From Zanthoxylum bungeanum (taxonomy: Eukaryota > Streptophyta > Magnoliopsida > Sapindales > Rutaceae): a stretch of DNA of 64,000 nucleotides. The DNA lies in the NCBI GenBank assembly GCA_019454045.1, contig SKCR01051195.1, positions 124,001 to 188,000 on the forward strand. The letters are read 5' to 3'. The translations under genes were made by a program, and so were the position numbers. Below, in pieces: positions 11,258 to 24,932 of this stretch; the stretch's first letter is position 1; the number at the start of each line of letters is the position of its first letter. The notes beneath the pieces are model-generated. The model searched no databases. It was not told the origin of the DNA and saw only the letters and a program-made list of their open reading frames with translations.

Positions 11258-13300
11258 TGTGTGAACACATCAACGGAGGTAGCGGAATACTCACATCGAT
11301 CGGTTGAGTCGATTTGGAGACGAATCAAGGCCAAAAAGCCACTGCCATAGGTGCACAAATGATGCAGTTCACTGCCTCCAAAAACAGAATTTTGAGCTGA
11401 GAAACGGAGCTCCAAGCTTCGTCAAACGGATCCCGGCCCATGGGTGAACCTCCCTACCACCTTCGCAAGTCTCGTAGTGTGCTAGCACTTGCGGTTTTTG
11501 CCACAAAAACCCAACTCTTGGCTTCCCTTTGCTCACGTTTTTGGCTTCAAAAACCAGTGAAAAATGCCCCTTGGGCGTGAGCTTGAAGGAGAGAATGAGA
11601 GAGAAAAATGTTGTTAAGTTATTACAAAAGTGGTATAACATTTGTTTATATATTTTCCAAAAAATAATAAATGTTTTTACCATTAATTTCCTTTCAAAAA
11701 ACAAATTAATCAATTGTAATGACTTTGAGTGTTCCACACTCTAAAGTCAAAAGTCCATCACAAGTCCATCAAGTCACATCTACTTTAATAAAGTGACATG
11801 TTGTCATTTCACATCACTCAAAGTGACAAGTGATTTGACGCTTGATGCGACTAATGATTTGACGCTTGATGCGACTTGCGATGCCGCACTCGAATTCGAA
11901 ATACGAATGCGCTCGCAATCACACTCGGGCTCGGGTTCGCTAATTCTCAATTAGCGAATTTTCCGTTGCGTCGTAATTAAATGATTACGCCTAGCGAATT
12001 CACTATTCACGTCGCTAACGAATTAATTCTAAATTAATTCGTTCGCCCGAATTAAAATCTAATTTTAATTCCGCGTCGAAATCTAATTTCGTTTAATATA
12101 TCAAATATATTAATTCATCAATTAATTCCAAATTAATCATTATCTCTCTCTAGACGATATTTTATCCTAGATAAAATCTCCGTAATTAATCCTAGATTAA
12201 TTTTCTCTCTCTTCTATATAATCCCAGATTATTTAAGAGTGCGAGTTATGCGTCATCGGTGGATTATCAGGAAGCGACCATGAGATCCCCGGATATATTG
12301 GCAGTAAATACGGTCATCGGAGTATCCGAATCACGTATGTACCAAGTATTACGTTCTTACTTCTACCGATTTACGAGACAAGGTCAACTCCTAGCAAAGC
12401 ACCAAGTCTTCCCAATTCTCCGGACATATCCATATAGAATATACAAGGATCTATATCAAGCGTAGTATACCAATTGTATCGTGCATATCGGCCCAGTATC
12501 GGATAGTCACGTGCTAGGGCTGGGGCTGGATAAGTGTATGCCCCGTCCGAAACACATATCGGATGTCTGGTAACATAGTCTCTATAATCGTATATTTATG
12601 ACCTGGTCACAATATCCCGATTGGATGCGCATCACTCAAGAGCACTAGTACCGTATCCTGCGTGACATCATCTCCACTATGACTGAAGTGATACTTCCAT
12701 CTTGACATCACACCCAATACACTACGACTCTCTGATAAACCCAGAAGTGGTGTACGCAGAACCGATTAAAGCCCTGTACCACCAAGACCAAAGTCTATCG
12801 ATTATCGTAAGTATTAGCGATGTAAGTCTCAGGTTAAGACTATACACACCTACCTTGATTTCGGCCTCCCATAGACACATAGTCATAATACCAATGGGAT
12901 TCCGAGGGGTCTATCCAGAGCGAAACTGTTTCCCGTACTATCGGTGAAACACGACCTCCTATCGCACTTGCATAAGTATCTGATACTTATATATATGAGA
13001 ACTATGCCTTTGTGCCCTCACAACGCACACAAGTGCAATACTAGCCTATTCTGCATTATCGATGTCCAGTCTCGATAATACTCCGGCTAGGGATATTTAA
13101 TGATTAATCCTTCGGGGACTGATACTGTCTCATATCATTCTCAATCCAGGAACTAATCATAGGGACCTCTCTTCATTTATATATCTATGGTGATCTAATC
13201 ACAAATGATGATAGTGCAATTTCCTTGTCACATAGTTAATTTGCTACAACAGCACAATGATCTGTGCAAATAGTGACGCTATGGGTCATTTTATCCAACA
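11258..13300 (-). repeat. C1 3' LTR
   Basis: On the minus strand it starts TGTTGGATAAAATGACCC and ends GTTCACACA. It pairs base for base over most of its length with 19052-20545 plus 29463-30007. It differs at scattered positions, for example short indels near 12149 and 19970. Open frames inside it at 11224-11737 recur in the other copy and are not genes. Confidence 0.88.
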
Positions 13301-13312
13301 ATCTCCCACTTG
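13301..13312 (-). other. C1 polypurine tract
   Basis: The minus strand reads CCAAGTGGGAGAT directly before the TGTTGG start of the LTR. This is the standard plant Copia polypurine tract, which primes second-strand synthesis. It fixes the orientation of C1 and shows that 11258-13300 is its 3' LTR. Confidence 0.85.
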
Positions 13313-16200
13313 GCACATAGCCAGTCACTCAAGTGTCCCACACCCGAACTATGTACGGTTCGCTCAAATTGCTGAGGAAAGGTTTTCGTCATCGGATTTG
13401 TTTGATAATCGTCTGACGCGATTTATACAATCATCACATCGCCACGATGTGTGATCCGAACGAATCAGATGATATAGAAGTATATATCTGGATCGTCGAT
13501 GAGACCTTCAATTCCTTAGCCTGTGCTGACGCCTAGCTCAGCTGCTAACAGAACTATATCTAATCTAACTAGATTTATTTTCGATCCAAATGGCTTCTTT
13601 TGCTGCCTCAGCTGCAGCAATAATCCGCATTTGTTGTTTATTCGGCAACAGTTATCTTGCTCGGAATATTTCCAGCTCACTGTCCTAGTGTTCAAACTTA
13701 ATAGTACCGTATTATTTAATCATTTGGAAACTTGCAGCAGTGATCCCAGTCACTTCAAGTTCTCATTCTCCATAGTTTAAGATAGCATCTTTAGTTCTCT
13801 CAGATACTAACAGATGTTCTTAACTTCAATCCAGTGACTATCACTTGGATTGACCTGATCGTGACTCCATATGCTCGAAGCGTATGAGACACCAATACAA
13901 GTACATTTTAAATGTACAATTTCCCAGAGAGTGTTAACAACTCCAAATCTATCCCAGTAGATCTTTATTCCTCGAATAAAGGTTGTTACTCCCCAGAATT
14001 CAACGGAGAATTTCTATTGAAAGCCAAGCTTTCATCAATTGCTATATGGGAATTTAACTGTCAGTGCGCTCTCCCACTAACCTCCTTATATACACAAGAA
14101 TTATTTCGTTTTGAGTCAAATCATAAACCATTATGATTATTTCAAAACGATAGTTTCAAGAACCTTATGCTTGCATTAATCCAAACATGGATCGAATAAC
14201 CTGCAAACCTTGTTTGTCGGTTATACAAAATCGTCAGAATGTTATAAACATTCTCCAAAAGGTTTCCTTTTCAGGAAAGCGATTTTGATATGTAACTGAC
14301 ACATTTCATAAATGAAATACGCAGTTATCAACAAGCATCTTCAAAATGGATTTACCATGGCAACAGGTAAAAGGTTGAATCGTTATTAACACAATGTTGA
14401 TAACGATACCTTTCCGTCAAAAGCCCAGCTTTGTACGTTGGTATGTTGCCTTCCATGTATGTCTTCCTTGAAGACGTTAATGTACCAATAGGCACAATGC
14501 CTTGTGGTACAACAACTAGTATCCAAAATAGTTGTTATACATGGAATCCATTTCGGACTCATGGCACTTTGCCATAATAGGGAGTCGATACCTCGTATCA
14601 CTTTCTCAAAACGTAGTCGGTGGATATACCTTCATAAGATTGACATCTTTATGAGGTTAGATCAGAAACCCATACCCTATGTGGTTTTCTGACTCTATCT
14701 GATCTACTAGTTTCTTGTGTATTTGAAGATTAATGGTATAGATTCATCATAGATGAACTATTTGTGTTCCATTAAGGACTTCGTGCCTTGAACAGTATTA
14801 CTCCAATTTTCATCGAGTATTACTATCCTCCCACTGACCACTGCATATCGGTATTCCTCTCAGGAAAAATGCATGGTGAGCAACAATCACATTGTTCTCA
14901 TGTGAGATTTATAAGTACTATACTTATGGTTTCCCTTAGGATAACCTATATTGGCACTTATCCAATTTGGGTCCTTAGTTTGGTATCATCCAAATGTTAT
15001 GCCTGGCATACCCAAATTATCAGGAATGAGAAACCTCGTTTCTTCCCTGTTCATATCCTACATGACATCTGTCAAACAGATTTATATGGAACCTTATTCT
15101 AAATAAGTTTTGCACTGTTAATACATATCCTATTGAAGGAAACAGTAGCTCAGAGCGACTCGTGATAAACCTTATCATGTCCAACAAAATTCGGTTTTTA
15201 GTTCGGACACACCGTCTAACTGACGTGTCTCAGGAGGAGTCCTCATATGAAAGAATACCGTACTCTTTCATGTACGTATGAAACTTACTGCTTAAGTATT
15301 TTCCATTACGGTCTTACCGTGGCGGAATAATACTATACCCGATCTGTTTATTTACTTCGTGTCGAAACTTTAAAGTTTCCGATTTGTGTTCTTCAAAAGA
15401 AACACATAACCATAACGTGATGCCACATCCGTTAAGGTCACGAAATATTCATGTTCACATCTAGTCTAGCTAGATATGGGCCCACTTACTTCACCATGAA
15501 TAGGGCTAACAGATCGGTGGCCCTTATACTATTACCAAGTAAATAGTATTTTAGGTACTTTACCTAATAAACTAGATTCGCAGAACTTATTTGAATAGTC
15601 AAATCAATCCTAGTACCCACTCTTCAAAAGTGTGGATATACGAGTCTTGTTTAATTGTGTCCCAGACAACAATGCCACAAATAAGTCTCTACTTGATCAA
15701 ATCAATTTGAGCTATTTATTTGTCATTCTATATGTTTGAGATTTTAATTATATTCAAAATATAAATTCTGTTATTTACATCTAATGTGTTTATTTCAGTA
15801 TCATCTTTATATAATGAAACACTTAGTGTTCTAGAATATAAAGGTTTATCCACAATGGATAAAACACTGATATAGAGATAATGTCTCTAGTTAAACTAGT
15901 TACATTATAACAGTTCCTAATTTAAGTACATACCCAAAGGGTAGTTCCTAAACTTAGGTATCTACGGTCGAAACAGGGACTTTCGTCCCGTTTCCGATTC
16001 GCAGAGAAATCTCGGCTTGAAGTCAGTATCCAGCTCATAGCGGATTCTGAACATCAATACATATATTTTATGTACCACACTAAGTATTTAAAATCCAATT
16101 TCAATACTAGTAGTGAACATAACTTTGACAAATATTTTAAAGTCAGAGCCCCGCCCTTTCTTTAATTCCTTCGTGTCTGCCATATCCAAATGGTAGTCAC
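13313..16200 (-). pseudogene. C1 Copia pol relic (integrase, RT, RNase H)
   Basis: No long open frame remains, but short stretches keep the Copia order. At 15181-15240 the minus strand encodes TPPETRQLDGVSE, matching the integrase region usually read as TPPGTPQ-NGVSE. At about 15384-15415 is YGYVFLLKN of the integrase core. At about 14521-14560 is EMDSMYNN, matching the EM-SM-N of the RT N-terminus, followed in another frame by PIGTLTSSRKTYMEGNIPTY. At about 13313-13470 is the RNase H tail with HLSDWL. Frequent stops and indels show long decay. The order integrase, RT, RNase H from right to left agrees with the polypurine tract. Confidence 0.72.
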
Positions 16201-19051
16201 TTTGGGATATGTCAATTATCTTTTCAATATTTCACAAACCTTTGGCCAAGCCTTGGGTTTTAGATATCGAAATGATGTGCACCTTGTGCAACATGCCCAA
16301 TTGCAAACTTTGACTTTTCTCCACTAGAATAGTCAATTAATTCTCCATGAATTATTAATTGCAACTTAATACTTTAAAATAGACTTATTGTCAAGTATAT
16401 TAAATTAAGCACTAAAGTCATCATCACATAAATCTTCCAAAGATTTTATGCTCTACTATTTGCTTAATTATGGGCTTAGATATAACAAGTTATTTTATCC
16501 AATAAAGTAACCTATTATTAATTCCCAATTGAAAATTAAATTATTTAAAACATTTAATCCAAGGATTATATATTTTAAATATTCAACTTTTCAATTCTTT
16601 CTTGATTTCAATAGTCCAACTATTTAATCAATTTAATAAGGTACTATTCATTATAATGATTACAATAATCCAATTATTTAATCAACTATAATTTTAATTC
16701 AATTATATTGATTACTATAATCCAATTATAAAATCAACTATATATCGAATGAGTTTGTATATAGTCCAACTATATATATATTTAAAACAACATAAAATAT
16801 TAGTCCAACTAATACTTTTGATTAATATGACGAGTAAAATATAGATGAGCGCGGTTAGCGAGTATTCGAACGAATGTTGCAAATTCAATACTTGCCTCCC
16901 ACTATTTTTCGTCGAGCCTCTAACCCTCTGTCGAGTACTCGGGAAACCGTGTTTCCTAGTGGGCTAGGATCCCGTTAAATATCACACAATCTTGACTTTG
17001 GCCAACAAATTGTATGATAATTAACTATGTAGATCTCGAAGATCAATTGAATCTCATCCAACTCCTAGATCCAGTAGGTGGACATCCAAGTCCCAAACAT
17101 ATATCTAATATATGCCTATATATCGAATATATACCCTAACCTTTTTCCTCTGAATCAACTAGGCCTTGGCTTTGGCACAACAACCTAGTGATCCCAGTCA
17201 AGCGCGGACCCATTGACATGGAAGCGTAATCAATGTCAATGGACAAGAAGTGGTCTTGACTTTGGCCAACAAACCACAACTTGGACACGACACCGATATG
17301 GAACAAAGCCGTGAATTAAAACACATCTTCGACGGACAAGGGCTTGACTTTGGCCAACAACCCCTGCCAATCTCGGATCTTGAGCAAGAATCACTCAATG
17401 GAAGGAAAATAAACGCTTGATATTTAACGAGGGTTTTTCGCGTGCAAATTGGCTACCAATTTAATTATCTTTGTTAATGTCTCATCATCATACACCCTTA
17501 AACATGCATTCTAAATACATAATAAAGCGAGTATGAAAATAAATAATAATGATATGCGGATGGATACTTAACACATTGATCCTAGATCAAATCTCTCACT
17601 TTCTCACTCAAGCTAGCACTTGTATTACTTCTACCCGTTACACTACACTTCTAAAGAAACCTCATTTACATGGAGGGGAATAGGTGAGAAGAGAATACAA
17701 AGAGAATGAAGGTGATAAGGCTGGACACGCAGGTCCAATTTAATAAATCGAATTTATTACAACAATTTCTAAAATTGCCCCACCCGACTAATATCCATCC
17801 GATATACATTATTCATTCAACACAACCACGTATTCACACACATAAGCATGCTATCAATCAATCTAATCAAATTAATTAATCTGATAATTAAGTGATCATC
17901 CAATGTTCAAACAACGATTTGATTTTGTTCGAGTCAAACTCGTTTTTGCGAATAAGTACTCAAAGTACGAATTCATGAATTAAATTAAACTACATCATTA
18001 AATCAAATTTAACATGTATTTAATACTAATTCACTATTCAATTCCAAATTAAACATTACACTTTATTAATAAACCTTTTACGATTTAAATTCCAAATTTA
18101 ATCGTAACGCGTCTCAAAGACCGATTAACGTCCAACGTCAATTCAATTAAAGTCCAATGGACTTTTAATTGATTTCTTAAGGCGTGGACTTTTGGTCAAC
18201 TCGGGTCAAACCGAATAACCAAAATCCAATCCGGGATTTACCCCATAAGCCCATAAATCAATTTAGGTCCATTAGGCCCAATTAAACTTTAAAGGTTCAT
18301 TAGTCGCATTTGGGCTTTATGGTTAAGGTTTTGGGCCCAATTGGATCTAATCCACTCGCCCTAAACCCAACTTGATAAAATCAAGCCCAATAGGCCCAAT
18401 TACAACAATAGAAGCCCAAATCCAATTTAAGCCTAAATAATTAAATTTCATGAATCCAATTCCGCAATTTAATTACCTAAAGTGCATTACATGATTAACC
18501 AACTAAATCAATATTTCAAAACACTAAATTAGTCCAATAATCATGCTCATTATCATTATCATATGTCCAACACACAAATTGAAAAATCAAACCCATTACA
18601 TGCTTTTAAGTCTCGGTCAAGGAAGGTAATTTTGTCCGATTGAATTCAATCCGATTAATTACACAATCGACAACGTATTAACTTCCCGAATGATTTCATA
18701 CACATTCAATGTTCATAAAATCAAAAATCCAAGACATTAAAGGGCATACACATTCGGCCAACACAAGCAATTTGGGATTTATGTTCAATTCAAAATTCAA
18801 TATAATTGACTTCAAATTAACATCATCCAACATCATTACAACCCATCCAATGAATCAAAATGAAAAAATTCCAAATTTCCAAACATGCTTGAAGATTCGG
18901 CCAACATGAATAAATTGGGGAAAATTATTCCAAATTAATTTTCTTGAAATTGATCCAATCCAACTTCAATTAAAGATCATTTAAACATGCTCAATCAATC
19001 AATTTAACCAAATCATGCTCAAAATCAAAATACCCAATTTTAAGCCCTATA
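16201..19051. other. Unassigned AT-rich tract inside C1
   Basis: Expected to hold leader and gag of C1, but no gag motif can be read. CTTGACTTTGGCCAACAA recurs at 16990, 17254 and 17343. The stretch 18180-18440 is rich in GGCCCAATT and AAGCCCAA motifs. No credible frame, RNA gene or PBS is seen; an extra insertion or rearrangement is possible. Confidence 0.4.
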
Positions 19052-20545
19052 ATGTGTGAACACATCAACGGAGGTAGAAGAATACTCACATCGATCGGTT
19101 GAGTCGATTTGGAGACGAATCAAGGCCAAAAAGCCACTGCCATAGGCGCACAAATGATGTAGTTCACTGCCTCCAAAAACAGAATTTTGAGCTGAGAAAC
19201 GGAGCTCCAAGCTTCGGCAAACGGATCCCGACTCATGGGTGAACCTCCCTACCACCTTCGCAAGTCTCGTAGTTTGCTAGCACTTGCGGTTTTTGCCACA
19301 AAAACCCAACTCTTGGCTTCCCTTTGCTCACGTTTTTGGCTTCAAAAACCAGTGAAAAATGCCCCTTGGGCGTGAGCTTGAAGGAGAGAATGAGAGAGAA
19401 AAATGTTGTTAAGTTATTACAAAAGTGGTATAACATTTGTTTATATATTTTCCAAAAATAATAAATGTTTTTACCATTTAATTTGCTTTCAAAAAACAAA
19501 TTAATCAATTGTAATGACTTTGAGTGTTCCACACTCTAAAGTCAAAAGTCCATCACAAGTCCATCAAGTCACATCTACTTTAATAAAGTGACATGTTGTC
19601 ATTTCACATCACTCAAAGTGACAAGTGATTTGACGCTTGATGCGACTAATGATTTGACGCTTGATGCGACTTGCGATGCCGCACTCGAATTCGAAATATG
19701 AATGCGCTCGCAATCACACTCGGGCTCGGGTTCGCTAATTCTCAATTAGCGAATTTTCCGTTGCGTCGAATTAAATTATTACGCCTAGCGAATTCACTAT
19801 TCACGTCGCTAACGAATTAATTCTAAATTAATTCGTTCGCCCGAATTAAAATCTAATTTTAATTCCGCGTCGAAATCTAATTTCGTTTAATATATCGAAT
19901 ATATTAATTCATCGATTAATTCCAAATTAATCATTATCTCTCTCTAGACGATATTTTATCCTAGATAAAATATCTCCGTAATTAATCCTAGATTAATTTT
20001 CTCTCTCTTCTATATAATCCCAGATTATTTAAGAGTGCGAGTTATGCGTCATCGGTGGATTATCGGGAAGCGACCCATGAGATCCCCGGATATATTGGCA
20101 GTAAATACGGTCATCGGAGTATCCGAATCACGTATGTACCAAGTACTACGTTCTACCGATTTACGAGACAAGGTCGACTCCTAGCAAAGCACCAAGTCTT
20201 CCCAATTCTCCGGACATATCCATATAGAATATACAAAGATCTATATCAAGCGTAGTATACCAATTGTATCGTGCATATCGGCCCAGTATCGGATAGTCAC
20301 GTGCTAGGGCTGGGGCTGGATAAGTGTCTGCCCCGTCCGAAACACATATCGGATGTCTGGTAACATAGTCTCTATAATCGAATATTTATGACCTGGTCAC
20401 AATATCCCGATTGGATGCGCATCACTCAAGAGCACTAGTACCGTATCTTGCGTGACATCATCTCCACTATGACTGAAGTGATACTTTCATCTTGACATCA
20501 CACCCAATACACTACGACTCTCTGATAAACCCAGAAGTGGTGTAC
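19052..20545 (-). repeat. C1 5' LTR, left part
   Basis: Repeats 11258-12756 of the other LTR from TGTGTGAACACATCAAC onwards. It ends at 20541-20545 with TGTAC, the left target duplication of A1. The uninterrupted sequence GGTGTACGCAGAACC in the other LTR (about 12750) shows what A1 broke. Confidence 0.9.
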
Positions 20546-21763
20546 TGATGAGTGGTAAATCTATCACTATTTCCCACTCATTTAACTTAATATTTTGTAT
20601 AGTTTCTTGAGTTTTGTGAATATTTTGATGTGTTTTGTGTTATTTTGTAGATAAATAAAGTTTCAGGACATTCTGGAGGTGATTTGAAGCAAAACTGTGA
20701 AATTTGGTGAAATTTGGCAAAAAGGGTATTTTGGTAATTTTGGACGTCCCGACACAAATTTTGGTAATTTTGGGCATCCCGACACCAAAATAAAGTTTCA
20801 AGACATTCTGGAGGTGATTTGGAGCAAAAATATGAAATTTGACGAAAAGGGTATTTTGGTAATTTTGGGCGTCCCGACACCGAGAGTATTTTGGTAATTT
20901 AACCACCATGCCACGTGTCAAAGATTCAACGAGCCGTCTTTTTTAGCACACCATGCCACGTGTCGAAAATTCAGCGATCCAAAAAAAAATAATAATAAAA
21001 AAATAAAAATCAGAAAAATAATAAAATAATAAAAAATCAAAAAATAATAATAAAAAAATTAGATTTTTTTGCCTATAAATAGATTTTGAATTTTTAGTTT
21101 CAAATGTACATCTTCCTCTGAAATCCTTATAAATAAAAGAGAGTTCTTCTTATTTGCTTCTTTTATTCAGTTTTATTTACGCTTTGTAGTAGTAATTCTA
21201 TTTTTCCATGAGGGAGTAACCTCACCATGCTGAGGTAATAAGGTAATTCTTTTACTTTTACTATTTAGATTAATCTCCCTTAAAATATAATATATAAACT
21301 ATTTAAAATCTGAATTAATAAAATATACCGCCATTCTAGGTCGGTTGGTTTAAGTTTATATTTCTGTTCCGCCTTATGGCTGGTATATTTGAATTTGACT
21401 TAATCAGGATACCGCCATTCCGGACGGTTGGTTTAAAATATCACAAGATTATATATTATATTATTGGGAGATATCTAAATAGTAAATAGTAGAAGTTAAT
21501 TCCTTTTACCTTAGCATTTCTTTTTATTACTTTTCAGCAATTTCATTTTCTGTCTTTTAAGTTTATATCAGCTTTAGTTATGTGTTGTAACTAAGTTAAA
21601 TATCTAGGGTTGTGATTACATCTAATATCACCGGATTTAAAAAGGGTTAGATTATAGTTTGGGTAATTAAAGAGTTATTTGTTGAGTCATAATCTTAATG
21701 CTTTTTATTAACTGATCACTAATAAAATTGATTAGGTAAACTTAAAATGAACTAGACATAGAG
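20546..21763 (+). repeat. A1 terminal inverted LTR fragment (U3 end, opposite orientation)
   Basis: From TGATGAGTGG this reads on the plus strand exactly what the minus strand reads from 23399 and from 29457. The match runs about 1.2 kb, to GAACTAGACATAG, where it switches at about 21763 to the other strand's sequence (AGAAGTGAATG). With 22182-23399 it forms a long inverted repeat around a 418-bp spacer. Its outer end touches the TGTAC duplication directly. Confidence 0.88.
20912..20962. promoter_or_regulatory. Two G-box motifs in A1 U3
   Basis: CACGTG occurs at 20912-20917 and 20957-20962, both as GCCACGTGTC. The same pair recurs in the other LTR copies at about 22980-23035 and 29040-29095. 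This is the core bound by plant bZIP and bHLH factors, including ABA-response and light-response regulators. Function in this LTR is inferred. Confidence 0.5.
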
Positions 21764-23399
21764 AAGTGAATGATTGCTTGAAATGATCTGCTTGGTAGAT
21801 TTGCTAAATAAATAAATAAATAAAAAGACAAAAGAAAATACGAAGGAAAATAAAAGACTCAAAGATCTAGGGTTGTGAATCTTTCTAATATCTTTTAAAA
21901 GATGAAGTAGTTATATCATAGTTAGGTAAATTATTGAATTATTAATCTGAAATACTAAATATGTAAAAGCCTCTTCCGATGGTCATTTACAAATACCTAG
22001 TATAATCCAATTGAACCATATGTCTATGTCAATTAAATTACCTAGATTCATTAAGGTTAAGTTCCAATTATGACTACCCCCGCCCGACAAGTATATGTCT
22101 ATCCTGTAAGGAAATCTATTAAAAGGTTATCTATCCTTAAGGAAGATCGTGGGTTGTTGAGACTAAGGTCTTAGACTTAAAATCCCTATGTCTAGTTCAT
22201 TTTAAGTTTACCTAATCAATTTTATTAGTGATCAGTTAATAAAAAGCATTAAGATTATGACTCAACAAAAAACTCTTTAATTACCCAAACTATAATCTAA
22301 CCCTTTTTAAATCCGGTGATATTAGATTTAATCACAACCCTAGATATTTAACTTAGTTACAACACATAACTAAAGCTGATATAAACTTAAAAGACAGAAA
22401 TGAAATTGCTGAAAAGTAATAAAAAGAAATGCTAAGGTAAAAGGAATTAACTTCTACTATTTACTATTTAGATATCTCCCAATAATATAATATATAATCT
22501 TGTGATATTTTAAACCAACCACCATCCGGAATGGCGGTATCCTGATTAAGTCAAATTCAAATATACCAGCCATAAGGCGGAACAGAAATATAAACTTAAA
22601 CCAACCGACCTAGAATGGGTATATTTTATTAATTCAGATTTTAAATAGTTTATATATTATATTTAAGGGAGATAATCTAAATAGTAAAAGTAAAAGAATT
22701 ACCTTATTACCTCAGCATGGTGAGGTTACTCCCTCATGGAAAAATAGAATTACTACTACAAAGCGTAAATAAAACTGAATAAAAGAAGCAAATAAGAAGA
22801 ACTCTCTTTTATTTATAAGGATTTCAGAGGAAGAGGTACATTTGAAACTAAAAATTCGAAATCTATTTATAGGCAAAAAAATCTAATTTATTATTATTAT
22901 TTTTTGATTTTTTATTATTTTATTATTTTTCTGATTTTTATTTTTTTATTATTATTTTTTTTTGGATCGCTGAATTTTCGACACGTGGCATGGTGTGCTA
23001 AAAAAGACGGCTCGTTGAATCTTTGACACGTGGCATGGTGGTTAAATTACCAAAATACCCTCGGTATCGGGACGCCCAAAATTACCAAAATACCCTTTTC
23101 GTCAAATTTCATATTTTTGCTCCAAATCACCTCCAGAATGTCTTGAAACTTTATTTTGGTGTCGGGATGCCCAAAATTACCAAAATTTGTGTCGGGACGT
23201 CCAAAATTACCAAAATACCCTTTTTGCCAAATTTCACCAAATTTCACAGTTTTGCTTCAAATCACCTCCAGAATGTCCTGAAACTTTATTTATCTACAAA
23301 ATAACACAAAACACATCAAAATATTCACAAAACTCAAGAAACTATACAAAATATTAAGTTAAATGAGTGGGAAATAGTGATAGATTTACCACTCATCAC
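21764..23399 (-). repeat. A1 3' LTR, lacking its last 139 bp or so
   Basis: On the minus strand it starts TGATGAGTGG at 23399, directly after the polypurine tract, and follows the 5' LTR to about its position 27826. The U5 end present at 27687-27825 (ending GCCGGTCA) is missing and replaced by the inverted fragment to the left. The sequence is close to the 5' LTR, with small differences near 22261, 22530 and 22890. Confidence 0.85.
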
Positions 23400-23412
23400 A
23401 CCCCCAAACCTA
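23400..23412 (-). other. A1 polypurine tract
   Basis: The minus strand reads AGGTTTGGGGGTG directly before the LTR start TGATGAGTGG. This fixes the orientation of A1 and marks 23399 as the start of its 3' LTR. Confidence 0.8.
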
Positions 23413-24555
23413 ACATTTTGCTAGTCCTCGAGCAAAATAAAATAACATAATAAAATTAACTAAGCCACTTTCGTAGGGATCACGATTGCATTTAACATAT
23501 GCAACAAGCCTTTAAACCCCTAGGTGTCCCTAGTGGACGAGTTATAGTCTCGTGAGAGTTTACAGCAATGATACCCACAAACATTTTATAAAAGTAAAAA
23601 GGTAGTGAAACTAATGCACACAAAAGCAAAAAGATAAGAGAAAAGAGAATAAAGAAGTTAGTGACTAATTAGGTGAAACTTCTACTCCAAGTTATTAGTT
23701 GTTTTGTTTCATTCTAAATTACTAAATAAGTAAATTCTCCGATTATTTTTACCATTCTTCTTATACACAGCCAACAAAATATTAAACAACTCATTTTTTC
23801 CCACAACGGTCATAAGTGCAGTTGATAAGAGAGTAATATTTTTGTCCTAAAGTTTTATCAGATTTCACACCTTTTGTAGTAATGGAATAAATTTTCTGAT
23901 TTTTCTGATTTTTTTTTTATTTTTTTTTCTCTATTTTTTATTTATATACAATATCTTCCATCTATCTAGCGAGCTTTAGGTCGGTGACTCCCAAACCAGT
24001 TGTTTTAGGGCATCAGGTGTTAAAACACCCCAACAGACTTAATTACTCAGACTTCAGATATATATATTTATTTTCTATCATCTTTTTGATCCATGTAGCG
24101 AGCTTTGGGCCAGTGACTCCCAAACCAGTTGGTTTTAGGGCACTATGTGTTAAAACACCCTTACAGACTTAATAACTCGGATCTCAGATGTTTTTTTTTT
24201 TTTTTTTATTCCATCACTTTTTTTGAGATGCTTCTCCAATTAAACTATAGCATTGAATATTACAATCTTTTCAATTTTATCCTATGTCCGTATGTTACTA
24301 TGTATGTTGATAATATCTGACAACTAAGTATATGAAGATTCATTTTAGTCAGTTTTATGGAGAATTTACAAATTAAATAATTCAAAAGTGAATAAACAAA
24401 AATTAACTTGTTTTAAATTAGGTTTGAAATACGTCTCAGGAGTGAGAATTCCTTACACAGCTATTTCTTACCAATTTCACCTTTTTAGTCAACATAACAA
24501 CAAAACATTTCTACTGGTCATATAACTATAATTTACATGTGGTTTTAGAAGTGTT
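23413..24555 (-). other. A1 3' non-coding region with direct repeat
   Basis: No credible frame. Two direct copies of a unit with AGCGAGCTTTRGG, GTGACTCCCAAACCAGTT and GTGTTAAAACACCC lie at about 23966-24068 and 24096-24190. T-rich runs follow at 23900-23940 and 24190-24210. Region 23413-23960 shows nothing further that I can name. Confidence 0.6.
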
Positions 24556-24932
24556 ATCAAAGGCTCTCGCTGACGAAGGATTGTTCACAACTAGGACTCC
24601 CCACTCAAGGGTTCAAGTGACCAAGTGAACGCACATTTTTTTATACCTTATGGTACGTGCCAACGAATTTATGGTGTGTGACTAACTGTCGAATGGACTT
24701 CCCGTTGTAGATTCCCCAGAGGGAAGGTGGAGCGAGGCTCACTTAAATACCCAAGCCCATTAGGCTCTTATCGCTTGTTGTCAGGAATAAACAACGAGTC
24801 CTCCAAACTAGTCTGTCACAACACGCTACAAGTGAATGATTATCTAGGTGCCTTCACAGATTTTCCTTATAAAAAGGTAGTGAGTGAAGGAAGACACAAA
24901 ATCATCACCTAGCTTTAAATATGCCCTTTGTT
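24556..24932 (-). repeat. Tat-type leader segment captured in A1
   Basis: The reverse complement of this segment follows the T2 leader (37108-37480) throughout, for example TTGAACCCTTGAGTGGGGAG, GAATCTACAAC against GTAATCTACAAT, and AGACTAGTTTGGAGGACT. T1 has the same segment at about 6985-7335. It has the same sense relative to A1 transcription as in T1 and T2. It is non-coding. The copy resembles T2 more than T1, since it keeps the GCACCTAGATAATCATT stretch. Confidence 0.85.

Noticed and set aside
11224..11737. Frames recurring at 19040-19532
   Set aside because: Located in the two C1 LTRs; no domain, and the repeat copies differ by frameshifts.
20587..20921. Frames of 93-97 residues recurring at 23023-23304 and 29082-29416
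   Set aside because: They lie in the three LTR copies of A1 over short internal repeats; recurrence is due to LTR duplication, not gene conservation.
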